A DNA stretch of 24,394 nucleotides from JAISFI01 sp031553775 (GTDB taxonomy: Bacteria; Bacteroidota; Bacteroidia; Bacteroidales; Azobacteroidaceae), in the NCBI GenBank assembly GCA_031553775.1, contig JAVBLA010000069.1, positions 1 to 24,394 of the forward strand. Direction: 5' to 3'. Numbering within the stretch: position 1 is the first letter of the stretch; every line of letters begins with the position of its first letter. The notes under the pieces were generated by a model. The model was not told where the DNA came from and searched no databases. It worked only from the letters and a program-made list of their open reading frames with translations. Below, piece after piece: positions 17,316 to 24,346 of the stretch. Made by a program: the position numbers and the translations under genes.

Positions 17316-19202
17316 ATGAGAACTATTCTACTAATATTTGTTTGTATTGCGGCCCTACAGGTGAATGCGCAATTTGATAATTATTTCAGTCTTGAAAGTG
17401 GAGGTATTAACAGCATGTATGGAGGGTTCGGAGTTGCCGATATTGACGGAGACGGGAAACTGGACTTCATATTCAGCGGATCGGATGGCCGCGAGCAGGA
17501 TGTGGCTGATCCGGCGTACAGCGGAATTTTTATAAACAACGGAGATAGAACTTTCACCAAACGAACCACTCCAAACGTTATTAACCCGGGAAAACACGCA
17601 ACTATCAAACCGGCAGATTTGAATGGAGACGGAAAAATCGATTTCCTTTTCAACGGTTATGGTGGAAAAATAGGAGGAGTGGCCATTGAAGATCCGAGAG
17701 GTTTGGCTCTCAACGACGGAACAGGCGATTTCTATTTACTGAAAAACACCATGATGTTACCAGCCATTGAAGGACAGATATCTTGTGCCGTTGCCGACTT
17801 CAACAATGATGGTTTGCTTGATTTTGTTGTTACGGGAGGAGGTCCGGATATTACAAATCCCAGTTTGAGTCTTGGCAAATGCGCCGTATTTTTCCAACTG
17901 GACGACGGGACTTTTATCAAAGACAACAGCTCTTTTACCGGATTCAGCCTGAAAGATCCGGATGTTACAGTAGTCGACATTAATAACGACGGATATATGG
18001 ATATTTTTATCACTGGTTATGATATTGTAAACAAACTCAGATTCAGCACCGTTTTTCTGAATGACGGAACCGGGAAGTTCGCACCAATGGCACAACCGAA
18101 TATTATCCGGAAAGGTCACGGCTCTGCCGATTGGGCCGATATTAACGGCGATGGATGGATGGATCTGATTTTTTATGGATATGGCGGACCCGACGGGGAA
18201 GCAACCCACACTACCGCCCGGTTATACAAAAACAATGAGGGAACATTGGAAGTTGCTGCAACTTTCGCAAAATACCTGCCGGAAGGGATCAGCGATGACC
18301 TGCGATTTGTTGACTGGAACAATACCGGAAACATGGATTTAATCATTAGTGGATGGAATGAAACCCACGGAGTCTGTAAAACGCATTACTATAAATGCAC
18401 TGACCCGGAAAACTTTACGTTCCAACTACAGGAAGAACAATTTTTTCCGGGAGTAAAACGACCGGCACTCGAACTGGCCGACCTGGACGGGGATGGTAAA
18501 ACCGATTTATTGATTGCCGGGATGAACCTGGATGTAATAGGCGGTGCATGGAAAAACATAGCAGGTGTTCAATGGAACACTACAGCCAATGCTAAAGTAT
18601 TGCCTGCCGCTCCGGTGAATCTGAAACATTACTACGACAAAGACTTCAATATTATTCTCGAATGGGATGAAGTACCTAATATCAAAGGAACAAAGTCCGG
18701 TATAACCTATAACCTCGCTCTGAAAAACAAAACCACCGGAAAATGGTTCTACTACCCGATGTCGGTGATGGAAGCCGGAGAAAACAACGGCAAACGATTA
18801 GCAACAGGAAAAGGAAATGTACTGAATCACAAAAAATGGAAATTCAATTACCTGCCACCGCAGGAAAAATTCGAATGGACAGTACAGGCCATCGACGGTT
18901 CATTCCAGGGAGGTTCGTTCGCTCCGCTAATGACATTCAACTCCAGCGAATTAACATTCAACAATATCAACAGTCCGGATGGTTCATGGAAACCACAGAT
19001 AACAGTCAACGGAACAAATGTGACGATAAAATCGACCGGATACAATACGGCCAGTATATATTCATCCACGGGAAAGTTACTGGAAAAACAATCTTTCACG
19101 GAAGAATATACAACAACACTTGTTTCCGGCATTTACATCATCTCCATTTTGGATGGAAAACAGACTTTTAATGAAAAGGCATTTGTTGGGGGAAGAAATT
19201 AA
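17316..19202 (+). CDS. Secreted FG-GAP propeller protein with probable T9SS sorting tail
   Basis: 628 residues. A signal peptide (about 1-18, cut before QF) is followed by seven calcium-binding-type DxDxDG repeats at about 42, 101, 161, 221, 275, 333 and 389. The sixth (DWNNTGNMD) is degenerate. Seven such repeats fit a seven-bladed FG-GAP/VCBS propeller. Residues about 430-542 look like a fibronectin III-type domain, and the last 70 residues (TGYNTASIYSSTGKLLE, LVSGIYIISILDGK, and so on) resemble the type A T9SS C-terminal sorting domain. Likely exported and anchored on the cell surface. Last gene of the PUL, 29 bases after the GH20 gene. A binding or adhesion role in glycan capture is inference; no catalytic motif is visible. 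Confidence 0.85.
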   Translation: MRTILLIFVCIAALQVNAQFDNYFSLESGGINSMYGGFGVADIDGDGKLDFIFSGSDGREQDVADPAYSGIFINNGDRTFTKRTTPNVINPGKHATIKPADLNGDGKIDFLFNGYGGKIGGVAIEDPRGLALNDGTGDFYLLKNTMMLPAIEGQISCAVADFNNDGLLDFVVTGGGPDITNPSLSLGKCAVFFQLDDGTFIKDNSSFTGFSLKDPDVTVVDINNDGYMDIFITGYDIVNKLRFSTVFLNDGTGKFAPMAQPNIIRKGHGSADWADINGDGWMDLIFYGYGGPDGEATHTTARLYKNNEGTLEVAATFAKYLPEGISDDLRFVDWNNTGNMDLIISGWNETHGVCKTHYYKCTDPENFTFQLQEEQFFPGVKRPALELADLDGDGKTDLLIAGMNLDVIGGAWKNIAGVQWNTTANAKVLPAAPVNLKHYYDKDFNIILEWDEVPNIKGTKSGITYNLALKNKTTGKWFYYPMSVMEAGENNGKRLATGKGNVLNHKKWKFNYLPPQEKFEWTVQAIDGSFQGGSFAPLMTFNSSELTFNNINSPDGSWKPQITVNGTNVTIKSTGYNTASIYSSTGKLLEKQSFTEEYTTTLVSGIYIISILDGKQTFNEKAFVGGRN

Positions 19203-19593
19203 AAGTTAAGAATCGACAACAAACCGGATGTCATCAAGCTTGCTTGAATCGAAGATCGGCCTGGCCAATGGCCGAAGTACGAAGGAAATCAAGACCGCGA
19301 AGCGGGATTAATTAAGAGTTGGGGTTCTTCGAATCCTTGGATGAAATCCAAATAGCCTGAGTTAAGAATCAGGAATTGGTATGCAGGATTCCCGGAACCC
19401 GTAATTCTTAACTCCTCATTTTAACCAAACTTTAATGAACCTTTCTTTGTCTGATCTTGTTTTATTTGAATAAATAGTATGGAATCAGAACGGAACCTAT
19501 TATTGGTATTTGGCGATTCCTCAAACGATGGATTGTTGTATCAACCTGGCCTTTATTATTTTATTTCCTATTTATAATTTAAAATTCTAGTTT
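19203..19593. repeat. Repeat-rich intergenic spacer
   Basis: No gene is visible in 391 bases. The first half is a string of palindromes: TCAAGC/GCTTGA (19234-19247), CGGCC/GGCCG (19257-19274), CCGC-GAA-GCGG (19295-19305), TTGGAT-GAA-ATCCAA (19337-19351), and an 11-bp pair GAGTTAAGAAT/ATTCTTAACTC (19359-19369 and 19404-19414). AGTTAAGA-type words recur at 19204, 19314 and 19361. From about 19420 the sequence becomes plain and AT-rich and probably holds the promoter of the next gene, though no TAnnTTTG box is convincing. No clear intrinsic terminator for the PUL is seen. Confidence 0.6.
19359..19414. repeat. Long inverted repeat, 11-bp perfect arms
   Basis: GAGTTAAGAAT (19359-19369) and ATTCTTAACTC (19404-19414) are exact reverse complements separated by 34 bases. 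Similar TTAAGA/TCTTAA words recur near 24206-24247. It could be a small mobile repeat or a remnant. There is no T run, so no terminator call. Confidence 0.65.
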
Positions 19594-20076
19594 ATGAAAA
19601 AGAAAGTTGCAGTAGTATTGTTATGTATTTTTTCCTGTATTGCAGCAAATTCTCAGGTATCTCCTCATGCCATTGGCTTACGGATCGGTGGTGGAGATAA
19701 TTTCGGGGCCGAAGTATCTTATCAACATGGCTTCAGTAAACAAAACCGTCTGGAATTAGACCTGGGATTCGGTGGCAACAGCCATTACTCCCGACTTGGA
19801 ATTGCAGGTATCTACCATTGGGTATGGAATATCGGAAATGACGGATTTAACTGGTATATCGGACCGGGGGCCGGACTTACAGCCAATAATGGCAAAGATA
19901 ACCATGACGATTATGTTGGTTTAGCTATCGGAGGACAAATCGGATTAGGATTCAATTTCAAAATTCCGCTCCAGATGTCGTTAGATGTCCGTCCCATGTG
20001 GGATTTCCTGTCCGACGATCATAACGATGATGCCTTTGGCTGGGGTTTAGCCCTGGGTATCCGGTACCGGTTCTGA
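19594..20076 (+). CDS. Small outer-membrane beta-barrel protein
   Basis: 160 residues with a signal peptide (about 1-20, ending ANSQ). The remainder is made of alternating strands rich in Gly and aromatic residues (IGLRIGGGDNFGAEVSYQHG, LELDLGFGG, WNWYIGPGAGL-type), ending in a C-terminal Phe (YRF), as in small OmpX/OmpW-like barrels of about eight strands. Two Asp/His/Asn clusters (KDNHDD and DDHNDD) lie at predicted loops or turns and could bind cations, but that is speculation. Monocistronic by position: repeat-rich DNA before it, a strong terminator after it. Function unknown beyond the outer membrane location. Confidence 0.82.
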   Translation: MKKKVAVVLLCIFSCIAANSQVSPHAIGLRIGGGDNFGAEVSYQHGFSKQNRLELDLGFGGNSHYSRLGIAGIYHWVWNIGNDGFNWYIGPGAGLTANNGKDNHDDYVGLAIGGQIGLGFNFKIPLQMSLDVRPMWDFLSDDHNDDAFGWGLALGIRYRF

Positions 20077-20094
20077 TATTTTTCTATAAACCTG

Positions 20095-20139
20095 AAAAAG
20101 GGCATATCGAGTCAGCAACAACTTGTTATGCCCTTTTTT
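20095..20139 (+). terminator. Intrinsic terminator after the small barrel gene
   Basis: AAAAAGGGCATA (20095-20106) pairs with TATGCCCTTTTT (20127-20138) across a 20-base loop, with a T run to 20139. It ends the barrel gene's transcript and isolates the next sigma operon. The A run on the left also allows weak function on the minus strand. Confidence 0.85.
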
Positions 20140-20196
20140 ATTACCATCAATAAAACCCTGAAAAAAAATCCGCAATAAACCTGCAACACTTTTCCA

Positions 20197-20204
20197 TATA
20201 TTTG
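20197..20204 (+). promoter_or_regulatory. Probable -7 box for the sigma/anti-sigma-barrel operon
   Basis: TATATTTG matches the Bacteroidota -7 consensus TAnnTTTG and lies 25 bases before the ATG at 20230, just after the terminator of the previous gene. The -33 TTTG element is not evident at normal spacing. Transcription would start near 20211. It may be a housekeeping promoter, or the operon may also be autoregulated. Confidence 0.6.
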
Positions 20205-20229
20205 CATCTATATTACAGAAACAAAGCGA

Positions 20230-20781
20230 ATGGAAGAACAGTCCCTAATAGATGCATGCATAAAGGGTGATTCGCGGGCTCAGAAAAAACTATACGAAAA
20301 ATATGCTCCGGCTATGATGGGCGTATGCCTGAGGTATACCGGAGACAGAGAAACAGCCCGCGATCTGATGCAAGATGGATTCGTGACGCTATTCACAAAA
20401 ATAGATACCTATACCGGCAAAGGATCATTCCCTGGCTGGATACGGAAAATCTTTGTGAATACGGCGTTGGAATATCTTCGCAATAACCGCAACATGCTGA
20501 CATCCGGAGTAGATATCGAAGAGGCACTTTCAATATTGGATAATGATGTTTCTATCATCGAAGCATTATCTGCCAATGAATTGCTTGCTTGTGTCATGAA
20601 ACTTCCGGAAGATTATCGCACCGTTTTTAATTTATACGCCATCGAAGGATATATACATGCTGAAATCGCACAAATGCTGGATATCCGGGAAGCTACTGCC
20701 AGGTCAAAGTACCTAAGAGCCAGACAACTATTACAGAAAATGCTTGTAGCAAACAGGAAATATATCAATATTGCTGAATGA
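20230..20781 (+). CDS. ECF sigma factor paired with the anti-sigma/barrel fusion
   Basis: 183 residues. Region 2 spans about 22-90: YEKYAPAMMGVCLRY, then RETARDLMQDGFVTLFTKI and FPGWIRKIFVNTALEYLR. Region 4 spans about 115-175: LPEDYRTVFNLYAIEGYIHAEIAQMLDIREATARSKYLRAR, with a helix-turn-helix. It is RpoE-like and of a different subtype from the sigma factor at 6262, which lacks the LPEDYR start of region 4.2. Its TGA overlaps the ATG of the next gene by 4 bases (20778-20781), so the two are translationally coupled, as expected for a sigma/anti-sigma pair. In the described Dma systems the matching sigma factor is released when the dual-membrane regulator is disturbed. Confidence 0.93.
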   Translation: MEEQSLIDACIKGDSRAQKKLYEKYAPAMMGVCLRYTGDRETARDLMQDGFVTLFTKIDTYTGKGSFPGWIRKIFVNTALEYLRNNRNMLTSGVDIEEALSILDNDVSIIEALSANELLACVMKLPEDYRTVFNLYAIEGYIHAEIAQMLDIREATARSKYLRARQLLQKMLVANRKYINIAE

Positions 20782-22001
20782 AGAAAGAAGAAAAATATCA
20801 ACCATTTGAAGAAATTTTTCGCAAAAAACTGGAAAATCTGGAGGTCCCTGTAGACTTACCAGACTGGGATGCCATTCATAAACGATTGCCACAGAAAAAA
20901 TCCGGACGGAAGAAAATAATCGGATTATGGAGTACTGTTGCCGCTGCAGCTTGCATTGCCATAATACTGACTATTATGCTACCCGGGGAAAAAGGAAACT
21001 CCGTTCAATACCTGAAGAATCAAAAAACGGCAAAAATAGCCGAAAAAAAATCATTACCGGAAGAGAATATTTCTACGCTCCCGGAAACAGCATCCTATGC
21101 TCCTCTGAGTAGGAAAATGCCTGAAACAAAAAAACAATTGACTGCCACCCGGGAAAACACATCTTCCGAAGCGCCGGAGATAAAAGAAATCCGGGATTCC
21201 ATTTCTACCTCAGGAAAAGTTTCAGACACAGCTAAAGATAAAAATACCGAAGAACAGCCTCAAAAAGTCCGTCAGGAAGAAAAAAACAAAAATCTTTTTT
21301 TAGCCGAAATGAATAATTATCCGGTAAAAAAGAAAGAAAAAAAGAAAGAATGGCTTTTAGCAGCAGCTGTTGGTACACATGGAAATTCGGCCGACTTCTA
21401 TAACAACGGACTACAATCCGAAATGATGTATTTTTCTCCGAGTATGGCTTCTTTTCCCAATTCGGAGAAAAATGACCTGATCATACCGGAAGATATCAAA
21501 GGAAAACATCTTCCCCCTCTATCGTTCGGACTAACCATACGAAAATATTTCAACAACCGGTTTGGAGTGGAAACCGGACTGGTGTACACTTATCTTTCTT
21601 CCGAATACGAATGGGAGAATGGTGCCCGGTATGATGCCACACAGCAACTTCACTACCTTGGTATTCCGCTGAATGGCATCGTGAGTATCTGGAATAACCA
21701 TTCTCAATGGGATGTTTATTTATCTGCCGGTGTCATGCTGGAAAAAGGACTCCGGATGAAATCTGTCAGAAACCAGTATTTCAAAGACTATATGCTTACT
21801 AACACGGAGAAAAATAATATCGACGGACAGCAATGGTCTCTGAACGGATCATTAGGCATCAGTTACCGCATATACAAAGATATGAGGCTTTATGTAGAAC
21901 CCAGAATCGGCTATTACTTCAACGATAATCAACCGCTCAGTATCCGTACGGAAGAACCGGTATCCATAGGAATCGGAGCAGGATTACAATATGTTTTTTA
22001 A
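20778..22001 (+). CDS. Dma-type dual-membrane anti-sigma factor fused to an outer-membrane beta-barrel
   Basis: 407 residues with no N-terminal signal peptide. Residues 1-45 are charged and cytoplasmic, with a short PDWDAIHKRL helix of anti-sigma type. One membrane segment lies at about 47-68. Residues 69-189 are low-complexity and rich in Lys, Glu, Thr, Ser and Pro, a flexible periplasmic linker. Residues about 190-407 look like an outer-membrane barrel: alternating strands (LSFGLTIRKYFNNRFGVETGLVYTYL and others) and a closing Phe (LQYVF). One chain would thus run from cytoplasm to outer membrane. This matches the dual membrane-spanning anti-sigma factors known in Bacteroides, where Dma1 affects outer-membrane vesicle formation. 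The function here is inferred from architecture and the overlapping sigma gene. A degraded fusion is unlikely as the frame is intact. Confidence 0.87.
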   Translation: MKKEEKYQPFEEIFRKKLENLEVPVDLPDWDAIHKRLPQKKSGRKKIIGLWSTVAAAACIAIILTIMLPGEKGNSVQYLKNQKTAKIAEKKSLPEENISTLPETASYAPLSRKMPETKKQLTATRENTSSEAPEIKEIRDSISTSGKVSDTAKDKNTEEQPQKVRQEEKNKNLFLAEMNNYPVKKKEKKKEWLLAAAVGTHGNSADFYNNGLQSEMMYFSPSMASFPNSEKNDLIIPEDIKGKHLPPLSFGLTIRKYFNNRFGVETGLVYTYLSSEYEWENGARYDATQQLHYLGIPLNGIVSIWNNHSQWDVYLSAGVMLEKGLRMKSVRNQYFKDYMLTNTEKNNIDGQQWSLNGSLGISYRIYKDMRLYVEPRIGYYFNDNQPLSIRTEEPVSIGIGAGLQYVF

Positions 22002-22020
22002 TTTCTAAAATAATACCAGT

Positions 22021-23289
22021 ATGAAAAAAATGGCCTTTTGTTTACTAACTGCATTCGCATGTATTTTTTATGCCTGTGAAAATACAACCACCGACATCGT
22101 GACTTACAAAATCAACGAACCGGTACTGATGTCGTTGAACGATTTCAGAAATTCCGTACAGGTAATCCCCCTGCCACGGGAAATCACGCAACAGGGCAAA
22201 ATGTGTTTTTTCGAAGGATACCTGTATATTTCCGAGCCGGAAAAAGGGATTCATATCCTGGATAACCGGAATCCGTCTTCGCCACAAAACATCGGCTTTA
22301 TCGAATTGTTGGGAAATGTAGACTTAGCCATACGGGATAACAACCTGTATGCCGATTCTTATATCGACCTGGTATGGTTCGATATAAGCAACCCGGCACA
22401 ACCGCAATTGAAAGGCAGGTTGGAATCGGTCTTTCCGCAGGGTTTACCGGAAATTTGTAATGAATATGGCATCGATTATAACAAAGTCTATACCCAGAAT
22501 GGCATCGACGGCATTGTCACCGGATGGCGATTAGTAGAAAGGAAAGAGGATGTGAAAGATTACCGGAACGATATGATATATGCGGAATTCTATACCAACC
22601 CCTCGTTAGCTTCCGATAAATCGTCCACAGGAGCAACCGGTTCCATGGCCCGGTTCGGTATTTATGGAGATTACATGTATTCTGTTATCGATAACCAACT
22701 TTCAATATTCGATATTTCGGGAGGAAAACCGGAAAAAGCAGCTGAAGGCATATGGGTAGGATACAATGTAGAAACTATTTTCAATTATGAAGATAAATTA
22801 TTCATGGGAACTCCTACCGGCTTACTGATTTATTCCGTAGAGAACCCGCTTGCTCCCAGGCACAGGGCATTCATCGGACATATCTGGGGATGTGATCCTG
22901 TGGTAGTCGAAAACAATGTGGCATTCGTCACCGTCCGTTCCGGAAATACCTGCGGACAAAACGTCAATGAACTGATTGTAATCGATGTCAGCAACGTCGA
23001 TTCTCCCCGGCCGATCGTTACCTATAACATGAAAAATCCGAAAGGCCTGGGCATAGACAACGGAACGCTTTTCCTGTGCGACGACGGACTGAAAGTTTAT
23101 GATGCCTCCGACCCCCTCACCATGATGGGGAAACGCCTGGCCTACTACTCCGGCATGGATGCATACGATGTTATCCCGTTCAACAATGTACTGATGATGA
23201 TTGCTGAAGACGGGATTTATCAGTATGATTACAGTAATCTGAATCAGATTAGGGAACTGAGTAAGATTTCGATTAATAAAAAAACATGA
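22021..23289 (+). CDS. LVIVD-repeat propeller lipoprotein
   Basis: 422 residues with a lipoprotein signal ending near Cys19 (FYACE), so membrane-anchored. The body has repeated strand-turn units of LVIVD type: LYISEPEKGIHILDNRNPSSPQ, VWFDISNPAQPQ, LSIFDISGGKPE, LLIYSVENPLAPR, LIVIDVSNVDSPR, LKVYDASDPL. The pattern 'hydrophobic strand, D-x-S-N/D-P' recurs at least six times, consistent with a beta-propeller. No catalytic residues are evident. It follows the fusion gene after 19 bases and overlaps the next gene by 4 bases, so it belongs to the sigma operon. It may be a surface or periplasmic partner of the barrel, or a regulon output; the sequence does not say which. Confidence 0.88.
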   Translation: MKKMAFCLLTAFACIFYACENTTTDIVTYKINEPVLMSLNDFRNSVQVIPLPREITQQGKMCFFEGYLYISEPEKGIHILDNRNPSSPQNIGFIELLGNVDLAIRDNNLYADSYIDLVWFDISNPAQPQLKGRLESVFPQGLPEICNEYGIDYNKVYTQNGIDGIVTGWRLVERKEDVKDYRNDMIYAEFYTNPSLASDKSSTGATGSMARFGIYGDYMYSVIDNQLSIFDISGGKPEKAAEGIWVGYNVETIFNYEDKLFMGTPTGLLIYSVENPLAPRHRAFIGHIWGCDPVVVENNVAFVTVRSGNTCGQNVNELIVIDVSNVDSPRPIVTYNMKNPKGLGIDNGTLFLCDDGLKVYDASDPLTMMGKRLAYYSGMDAYDVIPFNNVLMMIAEDGIYQYDYSNLNQIRELSKISINKKT

Positions 23290-24014
23290 AACAGTTATTA
23301 TTCTCCATATTATTTGTAATACTTTTTATTGCATGTGATAATAATTCTGAATATCCGGCAATAGAGGAACCTGTTGATTTAACAGAACTCAAAATTAAAG
23401 GAAGACCTTGTGAAACACTTGAATATGTCGGAAAAATCGGCAATGATTTTAATTCGGCACTAGAATCTCTCCGGTCTCTAAAAAACATTCCTTTGTCAAT
23501 ATTAATAGATACATTAGAAGTTTTATTTGATCATGATGATAGAGAATTCTATGGAATAGTGTATTTATCTATTGCCATGTTCCCATCACAAAGCATGGTA
23601 CTTGACACAAAAGGAAATTACTATTGGATAAAATACCATTGTCCTGATGAAACCGGATGGAAAGTAGAATCAATTGTAATTGGGAATGAACGTAAAAGTG
23701 TTCCTTCCGACAATATTTTCAGAGAAGATGCCTATGTTTTGACATTTGAGAATGATTCCATTTTCTATTTACCGACAAGTGTTAATGCTGCAGGGGGAAA
23801 ATATAAGATTGTATCTGATGATGGAAATATTATAATAAATGAGTATCATGAATGGACAAAAGTCGGTACTATATTGGAAGACCAACAAAAATTCAATGAC
23901 CAATTATTGTCTGTGTTTAATGGAGTAATGTCTTATTCTTATACCGGAAATAAGTTGATTTTAAAAGGAGAACAAAATAAAGAAATTGTTTTTGTAAAAC
24001 AAGATGAAAATTGA
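23286..24014 (+). CDS. Small META-like lipoprotein, function unknown
   Basis: 242 residues with a lipoprotein signal ending at Cys17 (LFIACD). The first 120 residues are not recognised. Residues about 150-240 show a pattern like the META/HslJ fold: SIFYLPTSVNAAGGKYKIVS, DGNIIIN, a FNDQLLSVFNGVMSYSY segment, and KLILKGEQNKEIVFV at the end. This is a weak, shape-based assignment. The ATG at 23286 overlaps the TGA of the LVIVD gene. The gene is markedly AT-rich: I count 19, 18 and 17 G+C per 60 in three of its lines (23341, 23461, 23881), against 30 of 60 at 23041 in the preceding gene. That suggests a later arrival or relaxed selection. Confidence 0.75.
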   Translation: MKQLLFSILFVILFIACDNNSEYPAIEEPVDLTELKIKGRPCETLEYVGKIGNDFNSALESLRSLKNIPLSILIDTLEVLFDHDDREFYGIVYLSIAMFPSQSMVLDTKGNYYWIKYHCPDETGWKVESIVIGNERKSVPSDNIFREDAYVLTFENDSIFYLPTSVNAAGGKYKIVSDDGNIIINEYHEWTKVGTILEDQQKFNDQLLSVFNGVMSYSYTGNKLILKGEQNKEIVFVKQDEN

Positions 24015-24254
24015 ATATTTTCGATAAGCAATAAACAGAAGCCTAGTTTACCTGGCTTTTATTATTATTGCAAAAAAACTAAATTTATAGAGCGAAACAA
24101 AAAAATTGTTCATAAAATCAGAGTATGCTCCTTTGAAAATAGAGTGTAAATTTTCTGAATGTCCCAAACCAAGATTCAGAAGCTAATATTGCTAATTTCC
24201 AAAACCTTAACTCTTAATTACCTAAGAGCGATTCCCAATTCTTAATTCCTTTAC
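24015..24254. other. AT-rich intergenic stretch before the insertion sequence
   Basis: No gene is seen. A weak hairpin AAGCC (24039-24043)/GGCTT (24054-24058) followed by T-rich sequence may end the operon transcript. CTTAACT and CTTAATT words recur near 24206-24219 and 24241-24247, similar to the repeats at 19203-19420. Confidence 0.5.
24039..24064 (+). terminator. Weak possible terminator after the META-like gene
   Basis: A 5-bp stem AAGCC/GGCTT with a 10-base loop is followed by TTTATTATT. The stem is short and the T run is broken, so termination is only plausible. Confidence 0.4.
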
Positions 24255-24282
24255 GGGACTATCCATAAAATTGTGTAAATAG

Positions 24283-24316
24283 AAAACTACGGGAACAAAA
24301 ACTCGTAGTTTTTTTT
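24283..24316 (+). terminator. Hairpin inside the insertion sequence end
   Basis: AAAACTACG (24283-24291) pairs with CGTAGTTTT (24304-24312) over a 12-base loop, followed by more T to 24316. It has intrinsic-terminator shape and sits just before the transposase start, so it may shield the element from outside transcription. Confidence 0.65.
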
Positions 24317-24346
24317 ATTTATAATAACTTTGTAGAAATTAGATTT

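Noticed and set aside
20778..22001. Two genes, anti-sigma and barrel, joined by a sequencing error
   Set aside because: The frame is continuous through a long linker of consistent composition, no signal peptide or new start precedes the barrel, and the same layout is known in the Dma family.
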